A program made the position numbers and the translations under genes. A model generated the notes under the pieces. The model saw only the letters and a list, made by a program, of their open reading frames with translations. It made no database searches and was not told where the DNA came from. Below are positions 40,289 to 52,647 of a stretch of 64,000 nucleotides of DNA, one piece after another. Origin of the DNA: an uncultured Pseudomonadales bacterium. Its GTDB lineage: Bacteria; Pseudomonadota; Gammaproteobacteria; Pseudomonadales; Azotimanducaceae. The stretch lies in NCBI GenBank assembly GCA_958295875.1, contig OY282379.1, forward strand, positions 930,001-994,000, read 5' to 3'. Every line of letters begins with the position of its first letter. Position 1 is the first letter of the stretch.

Positions 40289-40778
40289 GTTCGTCGATGA
40301 CCAGCGCCGGCGCCAGCTCCTTGAGCGCCCGGCGGTACACGTTGCGCTTGAAGGCGACGACCTTGCCGACGGGATACCAGTAGCTCACCCAGCGCCAGTC
40401 ATCGAACTCGGGCTCATCGGAGGACGTCACATGCACATCCGCATCGGCGCACAAGAGCCGCAGCAGGAACCACTTTTGCTTCTGCCCCTTGAAATGCGGC
40501 GCCGAATCGTAGCGGCGCATGCGCGCCGGCAGCCGATAGCGCAGCCAACCGCGCGTGACGCCGAGCACCGCCACCTGGTCTGCTTCGAGGCCCACTTCCT
40601 CGTTGAGCTCGCGGAACAGCGCATCTCGCGGGGATTCCGCGTCTTGGATGCCGCCTTGGGGGAACTGCCAAGCATCGCGGCGACCGATGCGCCGCGCCCA
40701 CAGCACCTGGCCTTGGTCGTTCGTCAAAACGATGCCGACGTTGGGCCGGTAGCCGTCGGCGTCCAGTCTCTCGCCCAT
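40281..40778 (-). CDS. rppH: RNA pyrophosphohydrolase
   Basis: 165 residues from the ATG at 40778, preceded by GGAGG; the longer in-frame extension has no homology. The Nudix box is [20 protein letters not shown] (with VGL following), and the N-terminus [20 protein letters not shown] matches RppH. It removes pyrophosphate from 5'-triphosphorylated mRNAs and starts their decay. The gene lies just upstream of ptsP as in E. coli. Confidence 0.96.
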   Translation of the reverse strand: MGERLDADGYRPNVGIVLTNDQGQVLWARRIGRRDAWQFPQGGIQDAESPRDALFRELNEEVGLEADQVAVLGVTRGWLRYRLPARMRRYDSAPHFKGQKQKWFLLRLLCADADVHVTSSDEPEFDDWRWVSYWYPVGKVVAFKRNVYRRALKELAPALVIDERA

Positions 40779-40946
40779 GTCCGCGCCTCCCGGTCCACCA
40801 CCTGCCACTGCCTCCCCTTCACCGGGGCCGCAAGCGCCAAGCGCCCTTTGCCCGTTTCGGGCGCAGCCTGAAGCCCGCCGATGCGTAGGCATTGTTCCAC
40901 ATAAGCTATCATCCGCCAAAGTCCGCCACCCGGCTTGCTGGCCCAG

Positions 40947-43007
<2,061 letters not shown>

Positions 43008-43057
43008 CAGCCGCCCGCCGCCGCGCGGCCCCAGCAGAGCCGCAGCGCCCGGCCGCC

Positions 43058-43627
43058 TCAGGTCTTCGGCAAGGTCACCCCGCGCTGCCCTTGGTACTTG
43101 CCGCCACGATCCTTGTAGCTCGTCTCGCACGGCTCATCGGCTTGGAAGAAGAGCAGTTGCGCCACGCCCTCGTTGGCGTAGATGCGCGCCGGCAGGTTCG
43201 TGGTGTTGGAGAACTCCAGCGTGACGTGGCCTTCCCACTCCGGTTCCAGCGGCGTCACATTCACGATGATGCCGCAGCGCGCGTAGGTGGACTTCCCCAC
43301 GCACAACGTGAGCACATCGCGCGGGATGCGGAAGAACTCGATGGTGCTCGCCAGCGCAAACGAGTTGGGGGGCACGATGCAGCTGTCGCCCTCGACATTG
43401 ACGAAGCTCTTGTCGTCGAACGCCTTCGGGTCCACCGTCGCCGAGTGGATGTTGGTGAACACCTTGAACAGCGGCGCGCAGCGCACGTCATAGCCGTAGC
43501 TCGACGTGCCGAATGAAATGAGGCGGCGGCCGTCCTCCGTCGCCCGCACTTGGCTCGGCTCGAAGGGCTCGATCATGCCCCGCGTCTGGGCCATCTCCCG
43601 AATCCAGCGGTCCGAGCGAATCGTCAT
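43058..43627 (-). CDS. dcd: dCTP deaminase
   Basis: 189 residues. It deaminates dCTP to dUTP, feeding dUMP to thymidylate synthase. Motifs: [74 protein letters not shown] and [12 protein letters not shown]. It sits 6 bases downstream of apbC on the same strand, the neighbouring order known from other Proteobacteria, and shares metG as a divergent neighbour. Confidence 0.97.
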   Translation of the reverse strand: MTIRSDRWIREMAQTRGMIEPFEPSQVRATEDGRRLISFGTSSYGYDVRCAPLFKVFTNIHSATVDPKAFDDKSFVNVEGDSCIVPPNSFALASTIEFFRIPRDVLTLCVGKSTYARCGIIVNVTPLEPEWEGHVTLEFSNTTNLPARIYANEGVAQLLFFQADEPCETSYKDRGGKYQGQRGVTLPKT

Positions 43628-43633
43628 GGCGCG

Positions 43634-44680
43634 CTATTCCATGCGGATGGTCGGCGCCGGCGCGGCGCGCTGCAGGGTGCGCCAAGCGAGGGCCGCCATG
43701 CGCCGCGCCGTGTCCCGATACAGTGCCGCGATCTCGCCATCCGGGTCGCTCACCACCGTCGGGCGGCCGGCGTCCGTCTGCTCGCGGATGGCGGGGGCGA
43801 GGGGAAACGCGCCCAGCAGTTCCGCGCCGTATTCCTCCGCCACGCGCCCGCCGCCGCCGGCGGCGAAGATGTGGTGCCGCTTGCCGCAGCCATCACAGTC
43901 GAAGTAGCTCATGTTCTCCACCACCCCCAAGATCGGCACATTCACCTTGGCGAACATTTCAATGCCCTTGCGGGCGTCCGCCAACGCGATGTCCTGCGGG
44001 GTGGTGACGATCACGGCGCCGGCCACCGGCGCGCTTTGCGAGAGCGTGAGTTGGATGTCGCCGGTGCCCGGCGGCATGTCGACGATGAGGTAGTCCAAGC
44101 CGCCCCACGCCGTCTGCTTCAGCAACTGTTGCAACGCGCCAGACGCCATCGGGCCGCGCCATGCCATGGGCGTGCGCTCCGTCACCAACATGCTCATGGA
44201 CATGGCCTCGATGCCGTGCGCCTTGATGGGCACGAACGTGCGCTCGTCGCGCACTTCGGGGCGGCGCCCTTCCGCCACGCCGAGCATGATGCCTTGACTG
44301 GGGCCGTGGATGTCCGCATCGAGGATGCCCACGCGGGCGCCGATGCGGTCCAGCGCCAACGCCAAGTTGACGGCGGTGGTGGACTTGCCGACGCCCCCCT
44401 TGCCGGAGGCGACGGTGATGAGATTCTTGACGCCGTCCATGCCCTTAGCGCGCGGCGCCTCAAAAGCGAGCGTCAGTTCCACCTCGGCGCCGAGCCACTC
44501 GGAGACGGCGCGCGCATACTCGGCTTCCAAGCCGGCCACCGGGTAGCCCAAGCGCACGTCGGCCAGCCACTTGCCATCCCGCCGCGCGGTGCGGCGCACG
44601 GCGCCGAGCTCGCCCCACGCATCGCCGAGAATCGGGTCCCTAAAGGATTCGAGAGAGGAGGATTCGGGGGATTGCGCCAT
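43634..44680 (-). CDS. apbC: Iron-sulfur carrier P-loop ATPase (Mrp/ApbC)
   Basis: 348 residues from the ATG at 44680. The N-terminal 90 residues resemble the MIP18/DUF59 domain ([17 protein letters not shown]). The deviant Walker A reads [20 protein letters not shown], followed by [16 protein letters not shown] and [19 protein letters not shown] CxxC pair ([10 protein letters not shown]) can bridge an Fe-S cluster in the dimer. It carries Fe-S clusters to apoproteins. The placement divergent from metG is conserved in Gammaproteobacteria. Confidence 0.95.
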   Translation of the reverse strand: MAQSPESSSLESFRDPILGDAWGELGAVRRTARRDGKWLADVRLGYPVAGLEAEYARAVSEWLGAEVELTLAFEAPRAKGMDGVKNLITVASGKGGVGKSTTAVNLALALDRIGARVGILDADIHGPSQGIMLGVAEGRRPEVRDERTFVPIKAHGIEAMSMSMLVTERTPMAWRGPMASGALQQLLKQTAWGGLDYLIVDMPPGTGDIQLTLSQSAPVAGAVIVTTPQDIALADARKGIEMFAKVNVPILGVVENMSYFDCDGCGKRHHIFAAGGGGRVAEEYGAELLGAFPLAPAIREQTDAGRPTVVSDPDGEIAALYRDTARRMAALAWRTLQRAAPAPTIRME

Positions 44681-44831
44681 CGCCGCGGTGCCCGCGGCCC
44701 ACGCCGCCAAAGTCGGGGTGCCGGATTATAGGGTATTCTTCCTTTCCCACAGGTCCACAAGCGGCGGCTTGGGTCTTTGCGCGGCTGTGCGGCGCAACGT
44801 CCACGGTGGCGCCCGCGTCGGGAACACCGCA

Positions 44832-46838
44832 ATGAACGCCGGCGAACGACGCCGAATACTGGTGACGAGCGCACTCCCGTATGCGAGCGGGCCCATCCAT
44901 CTTGGGCATCTGCTGGAACACATCCAAACAGACATCTGGGTGCGCTTCCAGCGGCTGGCGGGCCACGAGTGCATCTATGTGTGCGCCGAAGATGCCCACG
45001 GGACGGCCACCATGCTGCGGGCATCCCGCAACAACGCCACCGCCGAGCAACTCGCCGAGGCGGCGCGCGCCGAGCACAGCCGAGACTTCGCGGCGTTCCA
45101 TGTCGGCCATGACAACTTCCACAGCACCCACTCGCCGGAGAACCAGCACTATTCGGAGCTCATCTACGAGCGCCTGCTGGCAAAGGGCTACATCTTCACC
45201 GCGGCGGTGGAACAGCTCTACGACACCGAGGCGGGCCTGTTCCTGGCAGACCGCTATGTGCGGGGCGCCTGCCCGCGCTGCGGCGTCGCAGACCAATACG
45301 GCGACAACTGCGAGTCCTGCGGCGCCACCTACGAAGCGACGGAACTGATCGAGCCACGCTCCGCCTTGTCTGGCACCGCGCCAACCCTCAAGTCCTCAGA
45401 CCATTACTTCTTCGACTTGCCGCAGTTCACGGGCTTCCTGCGCGCCTGGACCCGCGACGGCGTGCAACCGGAGGTCGCCAACAAGCTGGCGGAGTGGCTG
45501 GACCAAGGGCTGAGGCCTTGGGACATCAGCCGCGACGGCCCCTACTTCGGCTTTCAGATTCCCGGCCAAGAGAACAAGTACTTCTACGTCTGGATGGACG
45601 CGCCGATCGGCTACATCGCCAGCTTCCGCAACTACTGCGACCGGGAAGGCATCGATTTCGACGCTTTCTGGCGGGCAGATTCCGATTGCGAAGTGCATCA
45701 CTTCATCGGCAAGGACATCGTGAACTTCCACGCGCTGTTCTGGCCGGCGGTGCTCACCGGGGCAGACTTCCGCCCGCCCACCCGCGTCCACACCCACGGC
45801 TTCATCACCGTGGATGGCGTGAAGATGTCCAAGTCCCGCGGCACGTTCGTCACCGCGGCCGCGTACCTTGAGCATCTGGACCCAGAGCATCTGCGCTACT
45901 ACTACGCCACCAAGCTCGCGCCCAACACGGACGACATCGACATCAACCTGGACGATTTCGCGCAGCGCGTGAACTCAGACTTGGTGGGCAAGATCGTCAA
46001 CATCGCCTCGCGCTGCGCGGGCTTCCTGCACAAGGGCTTCGATTCGACGTTGGCGTCGAGCTTGAGCGACCAAGCGCTGTGGCAGGAAACCGCCGCGGCG
46101 CGGACATCGCTGGCCGCGCTCTACGACGCTGGGGACTTCGCCCGCGTGACGCGGGAAGTGGCCGCGCTCGCGGACAAGGCGAACCAGTACATCAACGAAC
46201 ACGCTCCCTGGAAACTGGCCAAAGAGGCCGGCCGCGAGGCCGAGGTGCATGGCGTCTGTTCCCTCGGCATCAACCTGTTCCGCATCTTGGCGATTTACCT
46301 GAAGCCGATTTTGCCCGGCTTCGCCGAACGCGCCGAGGCGTTCCTGAACGTCGCCCCGTTCACTTGGGAGGATGCGGCTCACCCCCTCGCCGAACACCGC
46401 ATCGAGAAGTTCAAGCCCCTCGCGCAGCGCATCGACCGCAAGGCCATCGATCGCATGATCGAGGCGTCAAAGGCGCCGGACGGCGACGACGCCGCAGCGC
46501 CGGCCGAGGCGCCAACCATCTCCATCGAAGAGTTTGCGAAGCTCGACCTGCGGGTCGCCCGCGTCGCCGCCGCCGAAGCGGTGGCCGGCGCCGACAAGCT
46601 GGTGCGCCTCACCCTCGACGTGGGAGACCATGAGCGGCAGGTGTTTTCCGGCATCAAGGCCGCCTACGACCCGGCGAAGCTGGTTGGGCGCCAGGTGGTG
46701 GTGGTCGCAAATCTAGCGCCGCGCAAGATGCGCTTCGGCATCTCCGAAGGCATGGTGCTGGCCGCGGGGCCCGGCGACGCCGACATCTTCCTCGTGGCGC
46801 CGGATGCCGGCGCGGCGCCCGGCATGGAGGTGCGCTGA
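44832..46838 (+). CDS. metG: Methionyl-tRNA synthetase
   Basis: 668 residues. The class I signatures are HLGH ([14 protein letters not shown]) and KMSKS ([12 protein letters not shown]). The zinc knuckle CPRCG...CESCG is near residue 150, and a C-terminal tRNA-binding (Trbp111-like) domain occupies the last 110 residues ([39 protein letters not shown]). The C-terminal domain supports dimerisation. The next reading frame, rsxA, begins at the base after the stop. Confidence 0.97.
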   Translation: MNAGERRRILVTSALPYASGPIHLGHLLEHIQTDIWVRFQRLAGHECIYVCAEDAHGTATMLRASRNNATAEQLAEAARAEHSRDFAAFHVGHDNFHSTHSPENQHYSELIYERLLAKGYIFTAAVEQLYDTEAGLFLADRYVRGACPRCGVADQYGDNCESCGATYEATELIEPRSALSGTAPTLKSSDHYFFDLPQFTGFLRAWTRDGVQPEVANKLAEWLDQGLRPWDISRDGPYFGFQIPGQENKYFYVWMDAPIGYIASFRNYCDREGIDFDAFWRADSDCEVHHFIGKDIVNFHALFWPAVLTGADFRPPTRVHTHGFITVDGVKMSKSRGTFVTAAAYLEHLDPEHLRYYYATKLAPNTDDIDINLDDFAQRVNSDLVGKIVNIASRCAGFLHKGFDSTLASSLSDQALWQETAAARTSLAALYDAGDFARVTREVAALADKANQYINEHAPWKLAKEAGREAEVHGVCSLGINLFRILAIYLKPILPGFAERAEAFLNVAPFTWEDAAHPLAEHRIEKFKPLAQRIDRKAIDRMIEASKAPDGDDAAAPAEAPTISIEEFAKLDLRVARVAAAEAVAGADKLVRLTLDVGDHERQVFSGIKAAYDPAKLVGRQVVVVANLAPRKMRFGISEGMVLAAGPGDADIFLVAPDAGAAPGMEVR

Positions 46839-47417
46839 CTGAGCGATCTGCTGCTGTTGGTGTTGAGCGCCGCGCTGGTGAGCAACTTCGCGCTGGTGCA
46901 GTTCCTCGGCCTGTGCCCGTTCATGGGCATCTCCAACCGGCTGGACACGGCGCTGCCGATGGCGCTCGCCACGGCGTTCGTGCTGGTCACCTCCAGCGTT
47001 GCCGCCTTCGCCCTGCATGTGCAGTTGCTCACGCCGCTTGGCCTTGAATACCTGCGGTTGCCCGCCTTCATCGTCGCCATCGCGGCCGCGGTGCAATTCA
47101 CCGAGGCATTCGTGCGTGGCGTGAGCCCCTTGCTGCATCGGCTGCTTGGCGTCTACTTGCCGCTCATCGCGAGCAACTGCGCCGTGCTCGGCGTGGCCCT
47201 CATCGCCACCGACAGCGCGGCCAACCTCGCCGAAGTGGTGGCGCTGGCCCTTGGCGCCGCGGCCGGCTTCGCGCTGGCGTTGGCCTGCTTTGCGGCGCTG
47301 CGCGAGCGCATGGATGAGGCCGTGGCGCCGGCTGCCATGCGCGGCGCGCCGTTGGCCTTGGTCACCGTCGGCATCATGGCCCTCGCCTTCCAAGGGCTGC
47401 GCGGCGTCGGGGCATGA
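46839..47417 (+). CDS. rsxA: Rnf/Rsx electron transport complex subunit A, probable CTG start
   Basis: 192 residues if translation begins at the CTG at 46839, directly after the metG stop. This gives SDLLLLVLSAALVSNFALVQ, which lines up with the RsxA/RnfA N-terminus, and GGAGG at 46826-46830 is 8 bases away. A TTG at 46857 would cut into the first membrane segment. Six membrane segments, with FLGLCPFMGISNRLDTALPM and LPLIASNCAVLGVAL carrying the conserved cysteines. It is one of the two membrane subunits that bind an Fe-S centre in the redox-driven ion pump. Confidence 0.94.
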   Translation: MSDLLLLVLSAALVSNFALVQFLGLCPFMGISNRLDTALPMALATAFVLVTSSVAAFALHVQLLTPLGLEYLRLPAFIVAIAAAVQFTEAFVRGVSPLLHRLLGVYLPLIASNCAVLGVALIATDSAANLAEVVALALGAAAGFALALACFAALRERMDEAVAPAAMRGAPLALVTVGIMALAFQGLRGVGA

Positions 47418-47920
47418 TCGCAGCGTTGGCGATGGGTCTCCTCGGCCTCGCCATCGGCGCGGCGCTCGCGCTGGCGCGCGCCCGGTTCCGCGCCAGCGAA
47501 GACAGCGTGGTCGAGGCCGTGAACGCGCTGCTGCCACAGAGCCAATGCGCGCAGTGCGGCTATCCCGGTTGCCGCCCCTATGCCGAAGCCATCGTCGGCG
47601 GCGCGGCGCTGAACCTGTGCCCGCCCGGCGGCCCGGACACCGCCGCCGCCCTCGCCGAGCTGTTGGGGCGTGACGAGATCGAGGCGGCGGTGGCCGATCC
47701 CGTCGAGGTGAAGGCGTTCATCGACGAAGCGGCCTGCATTGGCTGCGCACTGTGTTTGGAGGCGTGCCCGGTGGATGCCATCGTCGGCGCCAACAAGTTC
47801 ATGCACACCGTCATCGCCGAGCGCTGCACCGGCTGCGAGTTGTGCGTGGCGCCGTGCCCGGTGGACTGCATCGACCTTGTGCCGGCCCAAGAGAGAGTTT
47901 GGCAATGGCCTCGGCCGTAG
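47414..47920 (+). CDS. rsxB: Rnf/Rsx electron transport complex subunit B (ferredoxin)
   Basis: 168 residues; the ATG overlaps the rsxA stop. One N-terminal membrane anchor precedes a four-cysteine Fe-S domain (CAQCGYPGCRPYAEAIVGG, plus NLCPPGG) and two ferredoxin clusters, CIGCALCLEACPVDAI and CTGCELCVAPCPVDCI. It passes electrons within the Rnf complex. rsxC begins inside its last 16 bases. Confidence 0.96.
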   Translation: MIAALAMGLLGLAIGAALALARARFRASEDSVVEAVNALLPQSQCAQCGYPGCRPYAEAIVGGAALNLCPPGGPDTAAALAELLGRDEIEAAVADPVEVKAFIDEAACIGCALCLEACPVDAIVGANKFMHTVIAERCTGCELCVAPCPVDCIDLVPAQERVWQWPRP

Positions 47921-49218
47921 CCGAACTGCCGCTGCCGGCGGTGCTGCGCTATCCACTCGCCACGCCTGTAGGCCGCTTTCGCCCGAGCGCTGAGGACGGT
48001 GCGCGGGCGCGGTTGGGCGATGTCATCGCAGAGCGTTTCGAGGCCGGCGGCGGCGCGGACGCAAAGCCCATTGAGGTGCTGCGCGCCGCGGCGAGCGGCC
48101 GCATCGAGCGCACACCCACCGCGCTCCTGTTGCATCCGGACGGCAGTGCCGAACGCGCGCCACCTCTGCAAGCGCCAAGCCTCGTTGAACGCACCTTGGA
48201 AGCCGGCATCGTCGGGCTGGGCGGCGCCGGCTATCCCACCCACCTGAAGCTGCGCCAAGCCCTCGAACGCAACGCCCACGCGCTCATCGTCAATGCCGTG
48301 GAGTGCGAGGCCGGCGTCAATGCCGACCGTGCGCTGCTCAATCACCACGCAGACGATGTGCTGCACGGCATCCACGCGGTGGCCGACGCCTTGGGCGCAC
48401 CGCGGGTCACGCTCGCCGTCAGCGCACCGTTGCCAGCCGCCATCGATGTCGCCACGCAGGTGGTGGACGGCCCCTACCCGGCCGGCTGGGAGCGCGCGTT
48501 GACGCAGCGGCTGCTTGGCGTCGAGGCGCCACCCGGCGGCTATCCCACGGACGTGGGCGTGTTGGTGCTCAACGTCGCCACGGTGTTTGCCATTGGCCGC
48601 GCATGGCGCCGCGGCGAGCCGCTCACCCAGCGCGTGGTGACGGTGGGCCAGCGCGAGTTCTGGGTGCGCATCGGCCATCCGGTGGCTGAACTGCCGCTGC
48701 CGCCTAGGGTTGCCATCGTCGGCGGGCCGGTCACCGGATGGCCGGCGGACGTCGACGCCGCGGTGGGCAAGACCACCCGCGCCGTGACGCCGCGGCCGGC
48801 GGTCGCCACCAGCCCATGCATCCGCTGCGGCTGGTGCGCCACCGCCTGTCCTCAAGGCTTGCTGCCGCAGGAGCTTTGGCACGAAATCGCCGCCGGGCGC
48901 TGGGCGCAAACCGAGCGCTTGCGCTTGGCGGACTGCATCGAATGTGGCGCCTGCGACCTCGCGTGTCCCAGCCAACTGCCGCTGCTCGCAGCGCTGCGCC
49001 ACGCGAAGAGCCAGCGCATGGAAGCAGCGCGCCGCGACCGTGCCGCCAACTTGGCGCGCACGCGCTTTGAGGCGCGCAACGCCCGCTTGGCCGCGCGCGC
49101 CGAAGCAGACCGCGCCAAGCGCGCCAACCGCTTGCAGGCGCCACGCGACTGGATGCGGCCACGCAGCGCCGACGCGCCCCGCAGCAACCAGCCCGATCCC
49201 GAGCCGCACGCGCCATGA
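47905..49218 (+). CDS. rsxC: Rnf/Rsx electron transport complex subunit C
   Basis: 437 residues from the ATG at 47905, overlapping rsxB by 16 bases. The NADH- and FMN-binding part shows GIVGLGGAGYPTHLKLRQAL and NAVECEAGVNADRALL. Two ferredoxin-type sites, CIRCGWCATACPQGLLPQEL and CIECGACDLACPSQLPLLAA, follow near residues 310-360. A short basic, alanine-rich tail ends the protein, far shorter than the long repeat tail of the E. coli protein. Confidence 0.96.
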   Translation: MASAVAELPLPAVLRYPLATPVGRFRPSAEDGARARLGDVIAERFEAGGGADAKPIEVLRAAASGRIERTPTALLLHPDGSAERAPPLQAPSLVERTLEAGIVGLGGAGYPTHLKLRQALERNAHALIVNAVECEAGVNADRALLNHHADDVLHGIHAVADALGAPRVTLAVSAPLPAAIDVATQVVDGPYPAGWERALTQRLLGVEAPPGGYPTDVGVLVLNVATVFAIGRAWRRGEPLTQRVVTVGQREFWVRIGHPVAELPLPPRVAIVGGPVTGWPADVDAAVGKTTRAVTPRPAVATSPCIRCGWCATACPQGLLPQELWHEIAAGRWAQTERLRLADCIECGACDLACPSQLPLLAALRHAKSQRMEAARRDRAANLARTRFEARNARLAARAEADRAKRANRLQAPRDWMRPRSADAPRSNQPDPEPHAP

Positions 49219-50087
49219 CCTCGCGCGGGGTGATGCTGCGGGTGGGCGTGGCGCTCGTGCCGGCAGCCGCCGCGGCGACTTGGTGCTTCGGCGCCAGCGT
49301 TCTAGCCAATCTCGCCATCGCCATCGCCGCTGGCATGGCGCTGGAAGCCGCTTGGGTGTGGCTGCGCCACCGCTCGTTGGCGGCGGCCACGGACGGCAGC
49401 GCGCCGGTGACGTGCGCGCTCATCGCCCTCGCGGCGCCACCCAGCCTCGCCTTGGGGCCACTGCTTTTCGCCGTCGCCGTGGCCGTGTTGCTCGCCAAGC
49501 ATCTGTATGGCGGCTTGGGCCGCAACGTCTTCAATCCGGCAATGGTGGGCTATGCCGCCGCGCTGGTGGCCTATCCGACGCCATTCGGCGACTGGGACGC
49601 GCTCACCGGCGCCACGGCCTTGGATGCCATGCGCTTCCGGGATGGCGCCACCGTCGCCGAGGCGTGGGGCAACGACGCCTTTGGCGCCATCGGCGGCCGC
49701 GGCTTCGAGATTGTCAACGCCGCGGCGCTGTTGGGCGGCGTGTGGCTGTGCGCTATGCGCGTCGCCAACTGGCGCTTCCCGGCCGGCGTGCTGGCCAGCT
49801 TGGGCGCTTGCGCGGCGCTCGGCTATGACGGCGGCAGTTCCGGGAGCTTGGGCTCGCCGCTCTTTCATTGGTTTGCCGGCGGCACCATGCTGGCCGCCTT
49901 CTTCATCGCCACGGATCCGGTGACGGCGCCGGCCACCCCCGCCGCGCAATGGCTGTTCGGCGTCCTCATCGGCGCGGTCATCTTCGTCATCCGAGCGTTC
50001 GGCGCCTGGCCGGATGGCATCGCCTTCGCCGTGCTGTTTGGCAACCTCGCGGCGCCGGCACTGGATCGGCTGTGCCTGCCGCGCTGA
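49215..50087 (+). CDS. rsxD: Rnf/Rsx electron transport complex subunit D
   Basis: 290 residues; the ATG overlaps the rsxC stop. It is a polytopic membrane protein with about eight segments. LYGGLGRNVFNPAMVGYAAA and DALTGATALDAMR are family motifs; the Thr of the TGAT sequence is the expected covalent FMN site. FHWFAGGTMLAAFFIATDPV and GVLIGAVIFVIRAFGAWPDG mark the C-terminal half. The stop lies inside the beginning of rsxG. Confidence 0.96.
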   Translation: MTSRGVMLRVGVALVPAAAAATWCFGASVLANLAIAIAAGMALEAAWVWLRHRSLAAATDGSAPVTCALIALAAPPSLALGPLLFAVAVAVLLAKHLYGGLGRNVFNPAMVGYAAALVAYPTPFGDWDALTGATALDAMRFRDGATVAEAWGNDAFGAIGGRGFEIVNAAALLGGVWLCAMRVANWRFPAGVLASLGACAALGYDGGSSGSLGSPLFHWFAGGTMLAAFFIATDPVTAPATPAAQWLFGVLIGAVIFVIRAFGAWPDGIAFAVLFGNLAAPALDRLCLPR

Positions 50088-50587
50088 CCGCGGCGCTGCG
50101 CGGCGCACTCGTGCTAGGCGGGCTGATGGCGGTGGCGGGCCTCGGCTTGGCCCTCGTCAACGCCGGCACCGCGACGCGCATCGAGGAAAACCGCCGCGCC
50201 GCCCGGCAAGCGGTGTTGCGGGAGCTGACCGGGCTCGACGTGGAGATGGCCACGCACCAAAACGTCGTGGCTTGCGAACAGGGCTTGGTGGCGTTAGCCA
50301 TGGTCGAACGCGGCTATGGGGGCGCCATGGACGTCGTGGCCGCCTTCCGCAACGGCCGCCTCGTTGGCGTGCGCGTGCCGCGCCACACCGAGACGCCCGG
50401 CTTTGCCGACATCCTGGCGCCGGCGGATTGGATTGGCGGCCTCGGCGCGGCGGCAGGCGGCACAGCACTCGGCGGCGCCGACATCGACGCCGTGACCGGC
50501 GCCACCATCACCTCGCGCGCCGTGTTGCGGGCGCGCGCAGCCGCAATCGACCGCTACGGGGAGGCAGCGCCGTGGTGCGAACGCTGA
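50072..50587 (+). CDS. rsxG: Rnf/Rsx electron transport complex subunit G
   Basis: 171 residues from a GTG at 50072, overlapping rsxD by 16 bases. An N-terminal membrane anchor (ALVLGGLMAVAGLGLALVNA) is followed by a periplasmic FMN-binding domain with the attachment motif AVTGATITSRAV, and HTETPGFADI upstream. It is shorter than the roughly 205-residue E. coli subunit, the difference lying in the middle of the periplasmic part. rsxE begins within its last 16 bases. Confidence 0.93.
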   Translation: MPAALTAALRGALVLGGLMAVAGLGLALVNAGTATRIEENRRAARQAVLRELTGLDVEMATHQNVVACEQGLVALAMVERGYGGAMDVVAAFRNGRLVGVRVPRHTETPGFADILAPADWIGGLGAAAGGTALGGADIDAVTGATITSRAVLRARAAAIDRYGEAAPWCER

Positions 50588-51195
50588 AGCTCGTCAAGGC
50601 CGCGGCGGTGGAACGCAACGCCGCGTGGGCGCAAGGCTTGGGCCTGTGTCCGCTGTTCGCGGTGACGACCAGCATCGAGAACGCCGCCGCCCTCGCCGCG
50701 GCAAGCGGCGTGGTGCTGGTGGGCGCAGCGGCGGCCGTGGCAGCGTTGCGCTCGCTGGTGCCGGCAGACGTGCGGCTGCCCTGCTTCGTGCTCATCATCG
50801 CCACCCTCACGGCCAGCGTCACCATGTTGGCAGAGGCGTTCGCGTTCGACGTGTACACGCGGGTGGCGCTGTTCCTGCAACTGGTGGTGACGAACTGCAT
50901 GATCTTGGGCCGCATGGAGCAGTTCGCATCGCGCAACCCCGTGCCACGCGCCACGTTGGACGCCTTGGGCACCGCGCTCGGCTTCGCCTTCGCGCTGCTG
51001 GCCTTGGGCGCGGTGCGGGAAGCCTTGGCCGGCGCAGTGCCGCTCGCCGCGCTGGCCCCTGGCGGGTTCATCGTCGCGGGGCTGCTGCTTGCCCTTGGCC
51101 GCGCCGCAACGGCGCGAACAAGGCGCGAGCCGCGGCGCGCTCGCCCCGGCGGCGGCGCGTCCTCCACGCGCCCAGGCAGCCAAGCGAGCGCGTGA
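50572..51195 (+). CDS. rsxE: Rnf/Rsx electron transport complex subunit E
   Basis: 207 residues from a GTG at 50572 with GGGGAGG 7 bases upstream. Six membrane segments, homologous to RsxA. VERNAAWAQGLGLCPLFAVT and FLQLVVTNCMILGRMEQFAS hold the conserved cysteines. The C-terminal 30 residues are arginine-rich. It completes the order A-B-C-D-G-E; no rsxH is seen. The complex couples electron flow between ferredoxin-type carriers and NADH to ion movement or, in E. coli, keeps SoxR reduced. Confidence 0.94.
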   Translation: MVRTLKLVKAAAVERNAAWAQGLGLCPLFAVTTSIENAAALAAASGVVLVGAAAAVAALRSLVPADVRLPCFVLIIATLTASVTMLAEAFAFDVYTRVALFLQLVVTNCMILGRMEQFASRNPVPRATLDALGTALGFAFALLALGAVREALAGAVPLAALAPGGFIVAGLLLALGRAATARTRREPRRARPGGGASSTRPGSQASA

Positions 51196-51327
51196 GCCGC
51201 CCGAACCCGCCACGGCTGGCGCCGCCGGTGGTTGCTTTACGCGCAAAGTTGGGCAACGCTGCAATGTGTCCGGCCTCAAATCGTGTCAAACTTTGGCGTG
51301 TCTGGCGCCCGGGGAGAGGGACGGAGG

Positions 51328-52632
51328 GTGCAGCACAGGAACAGCGGTGAATCGAGCCCGCCCGCGCGCAGTTTGACGCGGCGGGCCGCGTTGGGAGGCG
51401 GCGTCGCCGGCGCCGTCTTGGGGCCATTGGCGCGCGGCGCCGGAGTTGCCGGCGCCGGCGTCACGGACACCGAGTTCGTGCTGGGCACGTCTGCCGCGTT
51501 CTCCGGGCCGTCGATGGGCCTCGGCATCGAGCTCTACCGCGGCGCGATGGCCTACTTCGAGCACATCAACCGGCAGGGCGGCATCGGCGGGCGGCGCATC
51601 GTCCTGAAGACCTACGACGACGGCTACCAGCCAGACCCATCCGTGCGCAACACCATGAACTTGGTGCTTGAGGACGGCGTGTTCCTGTTGTTCGGCTACG
51701 TCGGCACGCCAACGGTGACGCGCGTGTTGCCGATGCTGAAGCTGTTCCAGAATCGCAATGTCTACATGTTCTTCCCGTTTACCGGCGCCCAGCCGCAGCG
51801 GGAACCGCCATACGGCGAGTTCGCCTTCAACTTGCGCGCCTCCTATCGGCAAGAAACGGCCGGCCTCGTCAACAACTTCTACGATGTGGGCCGTTGGCGC
51901 ATCGCCGTCTTCTACCAAGCGGACGCCTATGGCCGCAGCGGCTGGGCCGGGGTGCGGGCCGCGCTCGCGGAACGCGGCGAAACCATCGTCGGCGAAGCGA
52001 CCTATCAGCGCGGCACAAAGTTCACGTCGACCATGCGGCGCCAAGTGGAGATTCTGCAGGCGGCGCAACCGGATGCCGTGATCTGCATCGGTTCGTACGC
52101 CGCATGTGCCGCGTTCGCCCGCGACGCGGTGGATTTGGGCCTGCGCGTGCCCATCGCCAACCTCTCTTTCGTCGGCAGCGAGAACTTGCTCAAACTCCTC
52201 ACCGAAGGCATGGAGAACAGCAGCCAATACACTGATTTGCTGGTGAACTCGCAGGTGGTGCCGAGCTACGAGAACGTCTCCATCCCAGCGGTGCGGGAGT
52301 ATCGGGAACTGATGGCGCGCTACGACCCGGCGCCGCCCGCGCACATGGTGTCGGAGCCGTACACGCCCTTCCCGCAGAGCTTCGTCAGCTTGGAGGGCTT
52401 CCTCAATGCGAAGCTCATGGCCGAAGTGCTGCGCCGGCTGGATGAACCGCCCACCCGCGCCGGCTTGGAACGCGCCGTGTTCGCCGTGCAGGGCTTCGAC
52501 CTGGGCGTGGGCGAGTTGATTTCCTTCGGCCCGGCGCGGCGCCAAGGGATGCAGCGTGTCTACTATACGGTGGTGGAGGGTGGCCGCTTCGTCACCCTCG
52601 AGGATTGGGACGCGAAATTCGCAAAGACTTGA
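51328..52632 (+). CDS. Periplasmic ligand-binding protein (branched-chain amino acid/urea type), orphan
   Basis: 434 residues from a GTG at 51328; a TTG at 51373 is the alternative. The N-terminus LTRRAALGGGVAGAVLGPLA looks like a twin-arginine signal. The mature part is a type I periplasmic-binding fold of the LivJ/HAAT class: FVLGTSAAFSGPSMGLGIEL, YRGAMAYFEHINRQGGIGGR, then LVLEDGVFLLFGYVGTPTV and WRIAVFYQADAYGRSGWAG. No permease or ATPase gene is nearby. A HAMP-containing membrane protein follows after 15 bases, so the pair may be a ligand sensor rather than a transporter. Confidence 0.9.
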   Translation: MQHRNSGESSPPARSLTRRAALGGGVAGAVLGPLARGAGVAGAGVTDTEFVLGTSAAFSGPSMGLGIELYRGAMAYFEHINRQGGIGGRRIVLKTYDDGYQPDPSVRNTMNLVLEDGVFLLFGYVGTPTVTRVLPMLKLFQNRNVYMFFPFTGAQPQREPPYGEFAFNLRASYRQETAGLVNNFYDVGRWRIAVFYQADAYGRSGWAGVRAALAERGETIVGEATYQRGTKFTSTMRRQVEILQAAQPDAVICIGSYAACAAFARDAVDLGLRVPIANLSFVGSENLLKLLTEGMENSSQYTDLLVNSQVVPSYENVSIPAVREYRELMARYDPAPPAHMVSEPYTPFPQSFVSLEGFLNAKLMAEVLRRLDEPPTRAGLERAVFAVQGFDLGVGELISFGPARRQGMQRVYYTVVEGGRFVTLEDWDAKFAKT

Positions 52633-52647
52633 CGGAGGAATGGAGCA

